64,000 bases of DNA from Leuctra nigra (taxonomy: Eukaryota; Arthropoda; Insecta; Plecoptera; Leuctridae): contig OW203773.1 in the NCBI GenBank assembly GCA_934045905.1, forward strand, positions 16,169,246 through 16,233,245, written 5' to 3'. The position numbers were made by a program, and so were the translations under genes. Below the pieces are notes generated by a model, which was not told the origin of the DNA, ran no database searches, and was given only the letters and a program-made list of their open reading frames with translations. Of this stretch, positions 58,861 through 64,000 are shown piece after piece. Each line of letters opens with the position of its first letter. Within the stretch, counting starts at the first letter, position 1.

Positions 58861-59578
58861 ACTTTGAACCCATCCCGAATTAAAGTCATTATTTATATGA
58901 TGATGAATGGTCGTCATCTTCAAAAGCCGGCGTGAAAATGTAATAAAATCATTATTTATTTAAATACCCGATTTGCATTTTTACTCTGAAATATCCCCTC
59001 AAGGGTTAAATAAATGACGCCGTTTTCAAGTGCTACATTTTAGAGATTACATTCAGAATATTTATATTACTGAAAATGTCAGTATTTATTGCTCTAAAAT
59101 TACAAGACTGAGGTATTTATAACCTAATGACAACTTACCTATGAGAATATTTATAGTTATTTTAAATTCTAAAGTAAGTACTTATTTTGTAGAGTAATAC
59201 GGTAATTATTCTATTCCTTCTATTTTCCTTCCCGGTATTTTTCCAGTTAGCAGCCGAAGGTAAGTGAAAACAATTTAAATTAATAATAATTTTATAAAAT
59301 TGTAATAAAATATTCATAAAACTGAATCTTAAAACGTACATACCTACGTATTTTATAATAAAAAGGGAGAATCGTCAATTTTCGTTTCATCGTCGTTACT
59401 AATAATTTTCAGGACAAATTTAACATTTTATTTTACATCATATGACTTTTGAACATTGATTGCTTCCACCAAATATTATGAATCAATAAATTCCACCCAA
59501 GAAAGTGCAATCTCTTTTGTATTCATATCAGCTTTCTTTATCTCTATAACTTCTGATGAATATATGATAAAACTACAA
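58861..59578. other. AT-rich intergenic DNA
   Basis: No supported feature. Confidence 0.55.
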
Positions 59579-59831
59579 GGGCTGGATTCACAAAAGGTTT
59601 TAAGCCTTATACCGGCATAACTTTATGCCAGTATAGCATTATAAGTAACTACCAATATCTCTATTACCATGAAATTACCATGAAATTATGATTGCAACTT
59701 AGTATTTTATCATTATAAATGGCGATTTGTACAATTAAATTCATAAACATATGTCGGTAAAAAATGGTAATAGATAATTTTGATATTAGTTTTTTTCGGG
59801 TATAAAGATACTTCTTTGTGAATCCAGCCCC
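59579..59831. mobile_element. Family W MITE, longer copy
   Basis: GGGCTGGATTCACAAAAGG at the left mirrors CTTTGTGAATCCAGCCCC at the right. Inside, ATTACCAT and ATGGTAAT form further inverted matches. ACTACAAG occurs just outside the left end and again a few bases beyond the right end, which might be a target duplication. Confidence 0.75.
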
Positions 59832-60094
59832 AGTAAGACTACAAGCGCTTTGAATTCAGCCAGCCAAATAATATCTTATTAGTTATTTTTAATTGACATT
59901 ATCTAAATTTTTTTCATATAATTATTTATAATTTGTGTGCATAAGTAAAATTAAATAATTTTTTTATAACATCATCAGATAAATTAAAATTCTCATGAAG
60001 CATGTTTAACAAGAATATTAATATTTATGAAGATTTCATCTTGATAGGAACACACATAGCAAATGGGCTCAGGTAGTTAGCGCCCTTAAATAAC

Positions 60095-60225
60095 ACTATT
60101 TCTCGTGTCCCTCAGTTTAGGGACTAATAGGCCACAACCACCTCCCATCCTTACACTTCATCATCATCATCATAATCATTCATCCGTCGCCATTAGCCTC
60201 GCTGCAGAACAGTGCGAAGTAAAAC
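60095..60225 (+). repeat. Family S SINE, partial
   Basis: TCGTGTCCCTCAG, ACTAATAGGCCACAACCACC, ATCATCATCATCATAATCAT, CATCCGTCGCCATTAGCCTC and GCTGCAGAACAGTGCGAAGT. The head is missing or unrecognisable. Confidence 0.85.
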
Positions 60226-60561
60226 ACTATTTAAAAATTAAACATTTTATAACGTCAAATTAGTCTCCTAATTATCTTCCGATCTCACAAGACAACTAAA
60301 CATATGGTGAAATAATTTTATGCAAGTCAAAGCGATCGTTTTGAGAGTTTAAAACCTGACCCCAGTTTCCGCTTCGAGCTTCTCTTTTAAATGTCAGGAA
60401 TTCGATAATTGCAGTGAATCCATTACTAATTCATATTATTTTCTGACCGAGCTTGAATTCAACTTGATGGACCCTCTTGCATTATTCAAATTAAATATTG
60501 TACTTGAAGTAGGCGAAAAAATATGTTTGTGCAGTTTTAAAGGTTCATGGCTGAACTCGGT
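60226..60561. other. AT-rich intergenic DNA
   Basis: No supported feature. Confidence 0.5.
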
Positions 60562-60775
60562 ACCTTAGAGGTAAAAGGGCGGAAGTACACTGACGTGATT
60601 TTGCGTTGAGCACTTTTGGAATGACGTAATCAAGGTCTATTGCCATTTGACTGATGTCAACAGATACAGTTATATTGAAGTATTCTCTTACACAATGACT
60701 TATGCCACTATTATTAATATAATATGATTGGATAAAAGCAGAATTACTGGTTTTTGAGCTCACCTCTAGAAATGA
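60562..60775 (-). mobile_element. Family A MITE, truncated at its right
   Basis: CTTAGAGGTAAAAGGGCGGA, GAGCACTTTTGGAATGACGT, TTGCCATTTGACTGATGTCA and ACTGGTTTTTGAGCTCACCT. The second TIR is replaced directly by a family F piece. The 81-codon minus ORF at 60545-60790 is a reading of this element. Confidence 0.85.
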
Positions 60776-60778
60776 TAA

Positions 60779-61170
60779 GATAAAAGACAAACTTAGGGTT
60801 AAATCACTTGGTAAATATTAAATTTTTTGATTAGTTAATTTTGATTTATTTTTGGTGAAAAATTTTATACTTTCTTGTCTCAATAGGTGCTGTATGACTT
60901 TAATTTTAAAAATGTGCCAAGTGTTAAGATAATGTGCTAAGTTTGTCTTCTTTTATCTAATCATGATTAAAATTTGAGATCAATTGGTTCACAGATATGG
61001 TCTCCAATCGTATCGGAAATTTCATAGTTTTGAGCGGTTTTGTTGAATAACCGGCGCCTAATTAACAAGGCACGAAGCAAAAATGAATAAACAATATACA
61101 AACAATCAGACTGATCATGTGAACATCCTATCAAAGTTACACCCACTTATGAAACAATTTTTCTCTCTCA
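60779..61170 (+). mobile_element. Family F element, left-truncated
   Basis: AGATAAAAGACAAACTTAGG, GTGCTAAGTTTGTCTTC, GGTCTCCAATCGTATCGGAA, GAGCGGTTTTGTTGAATAAC and ATCATGTGAACATCCTATCA. It joins the family A element with no spacer. Confidence 0.75.
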
Positions 61171-61204
61171 AAACACTTTCTATGCCAAATAAAAATAAAT
61201 CGAT

Positions 61205-61330
61205 CATAGCTCTGCAACTATAATAATGGCGACGGATGAATGATTATGAATTTAGTGTTAGGGTGATGATGATGAAGAATACGTAAGGACGACCAGTGGG
61301 AAGGAGGCGGCCGTATGAAACCTTTTACCG
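61205..61330 (-). repeat. Family S SINE fragment
   Basis: GCTCTGCAACTATAATAATG, GCGACGGATGAATGATTATG, GATGATGATGAAGAATACGT and GTGGGAAGGAGGCGGCCGTA. Confidence 0.85.
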
Positions 61331-62090
61331 CTGAAAAAACTCCGTAATTACCGCAAGCATTTGATTAACATGGTTATTATAGATGTAAAATTCATTGGTG
61401 TATCAATCTATGTCATTTGTTGGCAACCAAGCAGTTCTTGCTGGCAGAGTTTAAAATAAAATATATATCATGATTTTAAATACCGTTAAACTCAAGAATG
61501 ATATTTCCTCATTTCTGTATTCCTAAGTGTTCAGCTTGCTTGAGTATGGAGATCAATGCTATTGCCGGTAAAGAGTCCATTTTTTACTGAAACTTGAAAT
61601 GAGAGAAACTATAAATAGTTTCTATATAATTCCATTTCAATAGAAACTTTGGTTCTTTTCCATTCCTTCCTACGGTAAATGTAAATAAAATAGTAACATT
61701 ATGAAATCTCTCTCCACTAATTGTCAATGATAATAGGATTGAGCAATTTTTAGATTTCAACTTGGAGAATAATATGACTCCATTTGAAACAATTGAGTGA
61801 ATGCAAAGTGAAAACTGAGTCTAGGTTGTAGAAGTGCCTAAGTGGATTGTAATGTTTTGAAGATATGTTTATCGATCCTCACAGCGCAGTCAATAAATAA
61901 GGAACTTGATCGATTTTCCGAAGTTCCATGGAAAATTAACTTGTTTATTGTTTGAGCAATTCTACAGATTAGTAAAGAAGGTAAGTAATATTGGTATATA
62001 TTTTAATGGTGTTCTTCACCCATGAACTAAGTAATAATTGTAGAGATATTTTGTTAATTTGAGCATTTATGAAACATTCCAGTGGTGATA
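61331..62090. other. AT-rich intergenic DNA
   Basis: No supported feature. Confidence 0.55.
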
Positions 62091-62181
62091 TAAAGGGACG
62101 AACGCAAGGCGCCCCAGACCCGTAAAATTCGCGATTTCGGGCTGATCAGATGGCAGCACTTTCCAGATGGCTATAACCACC

Positions 62182-62274
62182 ATGACACTCCGCAAGGACG
62201 CGCATTGGTTTGTTGACGTTGGTTTGGTGTCATGGCGTGGCGAAATCGAAGTGTCAGTGAAGGTGGAAAAACCT
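62182..62274 (+). CDS. Possible first coding exon, unidentified gene
   Basis: An ATG at 62182 sits in strong initiation context (ACCACCATG) in a GC-richer patch (62100-62275). The frame (also open from ATG 62167) reads TLRKDAHWFVDVGLVSW and then EIEVSVKVEKP up to CCT|GTGAGT, a near-consensus splice donor at 62275, phase 0. Downstream the frame runs into a family R repeat, so a real gene would have to splice over it and continue outside the window. No family is recognised and no second exon is visible. It could be chance or part of a repeat. Confidence 0.22.
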
Positions 62275-62474
62275 GTGAGTTGTGTTGTTTACGTTATTAC
62301 TTTGTTATTACTTCATTATATCATTTCCAACAGATTCCTTTCCATAATTCATTTCGAAAATAATAAATACTGCCTTTCTGATCAAAATGACATTGATAAC
62401 ATCAATAAAAATGGCGGCCGAAACGAAAACGATTCCGTCTATAGCACTTATACTTTCTCACACTATAGTGTGCC

Positions 62475-62600
62475 CCTTTGCTTGAAAACGCGAATGCGGT
62501 GGGGTCCTCCCCCCAGACCACAATTGTCTTCGTTTGCAATCGCATTTCCCCCATTGCTAATTCCAATATTATCCCCCCCACCCCCATTTAAAAATTTAAT
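62475..62600 (+). repeat. Family R repeat, second copy
   Basis: GGTGGGGTCCTCCCCCCAGA, CCACAATTGTCTTCGTTTGC and a C-rich run match 18340-18445. The 206-codon ORF at 62167-62787 is mostly this repeat. Nearby, TGTTTGACAGGCG occurs twice (62650 and 62781), 131 bp apart. Confidence 0.6.
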
Positions 62601-63049
62601 TTCTTTGCACCAGGCAGCTGTTTTTGACATTTGTTTGTGGAACTATAGTCTGTTTGACAGGCGTAAGCTAGGCACTGCCTACCCTGCTACACCTGTACCG
62701 CACGCCACTGCAGTACATGACTTCTTGTGTTTGCAAGACAGATGTTTTTCACGTGTATTGATTGTGGAACCAGTTATCACTGTTTGACAGGCGCATGCGT
62801 AATTACATGAAACCTATGTAAATTTAGTCAAGTGTAAAAACGAGGAGGGCTGACAAATCGTAGACGACTTTTCTTGGGTCGTGGAAAAAAATTATCATGC
62901 TTGGGAGGTCCAAAGAGGTTTTGGGAAGAAACATTTTGATGTTCGATGAAATTTCTTGTGAAGAATAATACTATCTATAACACGGGAGATGGACAATGAA
63001 TCTACATAAAAGATCAATGACTGGAAGGACCGTTATATAAAAGTCACTA
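62601..63049. other. Intergenic DNA flanking family R
   Basis: GGCGCATGCG near 62790 is an NRF1-like palindrome. No gene supported. Confidence 0.4.
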
Positions 63050-63335
63050 TTTTTTGACTGGGGCTTAACGTCGCACTGTTCTGCAGCGAGGCTAATGGCA
63101 AAGGATGAATGATTATGATGATGATTGGGAGATGATGGTGAAGAGTAGGTAAGGATGGGAGGTGGGAAGGAGGCGGTCGTGGCCTATTAGTAGGGTACCT
63201 ACCCAGCATTTGCCTGTCGACTGAGGGAATATCACGAAAAAATCCCAAGTCAGTAAGGACTGCCGCGGGAATCGAACCCGGGCCTCCGGAATACAAGTTC
63301 AGAGCGTTACCACTCAGCCAACCACTCTACTTGTA
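63050..63335 (-). mobile_element. Full-length family S SINE
   Basis: On the minus strand: tRNA-like head GGTTGGCTGAGTGGTAACGC, TTGTATTCCGGAGG and CCCGGGTTCGATTCCCGC (perfect B box), body CAGGCAAATGCTGGGTAGGT, AATAGGCCACGACCGCCTCC, CATTCATCCTTTGCCATTAG, and tail CAGTGCGACGTTAAGCCCCA followed by GTCAAAAAATA. AGTCACTAT left and AGTTACTAT right could be a slightly decayed target duplication. The 87-codon minus ORF at 63033-63296 is a reading of the SINE. Confidence 0.9.
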
Positions 63336-64000
63336 CTATAGTTACTATGATACTATATTGATCTGTGAGGATATTTTTTATGATCGAGAATCTAAATGAA
63401 ATAGCTCCATTTAATTGGAAGGAAAGTTGGAAAAGGAATTCGTCTGTCATTTGAGCAACATAAGGTGACAGGACGCTCATGGTTCTTCAAAGTATATTTT
63501 ACACTTTATATTTTTTTCTTGTATATTTTTAACCTTTAGTACCTATACGACCTCATAAAAAAAAAAAAAAATTAACAGTATGGTAGAACCCAAAATAAAA
63601 TAATATTTTATAAGATTCACAACACAAAATGCTAATTTATCAACGCGTTACGTATCCCCGCATTCAATCACTTTATATATCACACATCCTGCCTTCAATC
63701 AACACTGCATTATTTATGATGATTTTATAATATTTCACGTGTCATAATTGTCAGACGCGACAAAGGAGGAGCCTGAATAAATATCTAAATTAAAATATAC
63801 AAATTTCGATTGTTTTCATTGGCGACGAATTCGAATAAACGTCTACTGTCTCAGCGAATGTATTGTCAATGGTTTGGCGGGAGGAGAAATTAGCATAACG
63901 TCCGCCCAGTATTGAAATTAGTTGTCATTTAAAAACAATCAGGTATCGTTTAGCGTGGCTTTCTGATGATCAAGAACACGGTGTGAAAAACTTTCTGTTT
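63336..64000. other. AT-rich intergenic DNA
   Basis: An A15 run near 63558. The last 350 bp are slightly less AT-rich. No gene or repeat supported. Confidence 0.5.

Noticed and set aside
60545..60790. 81-codon minus ORF
   Set aside because: It coincides with a family A MITE.
62167..62787. 206-codon ORF as a complete gene
   Set aside because: Most of it is family R repeat and C-run sequence; only the first 36 codons are kept, as a weak exon candidate.
1..64000. CRISPR arrays, rRNA genes, bacterial operons, viral or toxin genes
   Set aside because: None seen; the direct repeats here are transposon copies or diverged tandem duplications without regular spacers.

Overview
The window is a gene-poor, AT-rich stretch of eukaryotic nuclear DNA, most likely from an arthropod and probably an insect. 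Reasons: there are no bacterial gene arrays or Shine-Dalgarno sites, it is densely populated by tRNA-headed SINEs and short terminal-inverted-repeat (TIR) elements, it contains microsatellites and one 200-N assembly gap (8984-9183), and the only convincing protein-coding gene is an intronless four-jointed homologue. I cannot name the species from the sequence.

Gene content. The one well-supported gene is a 463-codon ORF at 38593-39984 (+), a four-jointed (fj/FJX1) Golgi kinase with a signal anchor, the conserved LTANLDR catalytic segment and the DNE metal-binding motif. A candidate promoter with a TATA box lies about 1 kb upstream, a long AT-rich leader precedes the start codon, and candidate poly(A) signals follow within 0.4-1 kb. 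A weak candidate first exon with a good splice donor lies at 62182-62274 (+). Nearly all other ORFs longer than 60 codons look like chance ORFs in AT-rich DNA, repeat-derived, or antisense to fj.

Repeat landscape. (1) A tRNA-headed SINE, called family S here, has about 18 full or partial copies in both orientations; the two full copies are at 27122-27411 (+) and 63050-63335 (-). Its body contains an unstable GAT/ATC tract, which in one copy has expanded into a microsatellite (about 1236-1302). (2) Family A elements (TIR CAGAGGTAGAAGGGCGG) have eight copies. (3) hAT-type non-autonomous elements: two have exact 8-bp target duplications (28195-28624 with GACATGAG; 29501-30094 with GTTATGAA), and each is inserted into another repeat. 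(4) There is a TA-flanked mariner-type MITE at 1421-1630. (5) Several palindromic foldback families occur: C (10338, 49480, 58662), D (12547), E (17028), W (8624, 59579), G/H (24650/24869), F (49774, 52082, 60779) and a hairpin at 53738. (6) Tandem duplications lie at about 4995-5375, 13597-14180, 33676-33983 and 47021-47390. (7) Long G or C homopolymers of 11-20 bases recur and stand out in this AT-rich background.

RNA-like genes. Two tRNA-like sequences can be laid out in the 72-nt cloverleaf register (16383-16454 + and 17360-17431 -). The second folds well and has a class-I body with a GGA anticodon; it may be a SINE-type or pseudo-tRNA. Weaker tRNA-like fragments lie at about 13507 and 46341.

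I found no convincing new multi-gene system. The most informative signals are the nested transposon history at 28100-28790 and 29109-30132, the SINE family, the codon-use mosaic within fj, a GC-rich hairpin at 18677-18746, and a hammerhead-like core inside an inverted-repeat element at 25693-25869.
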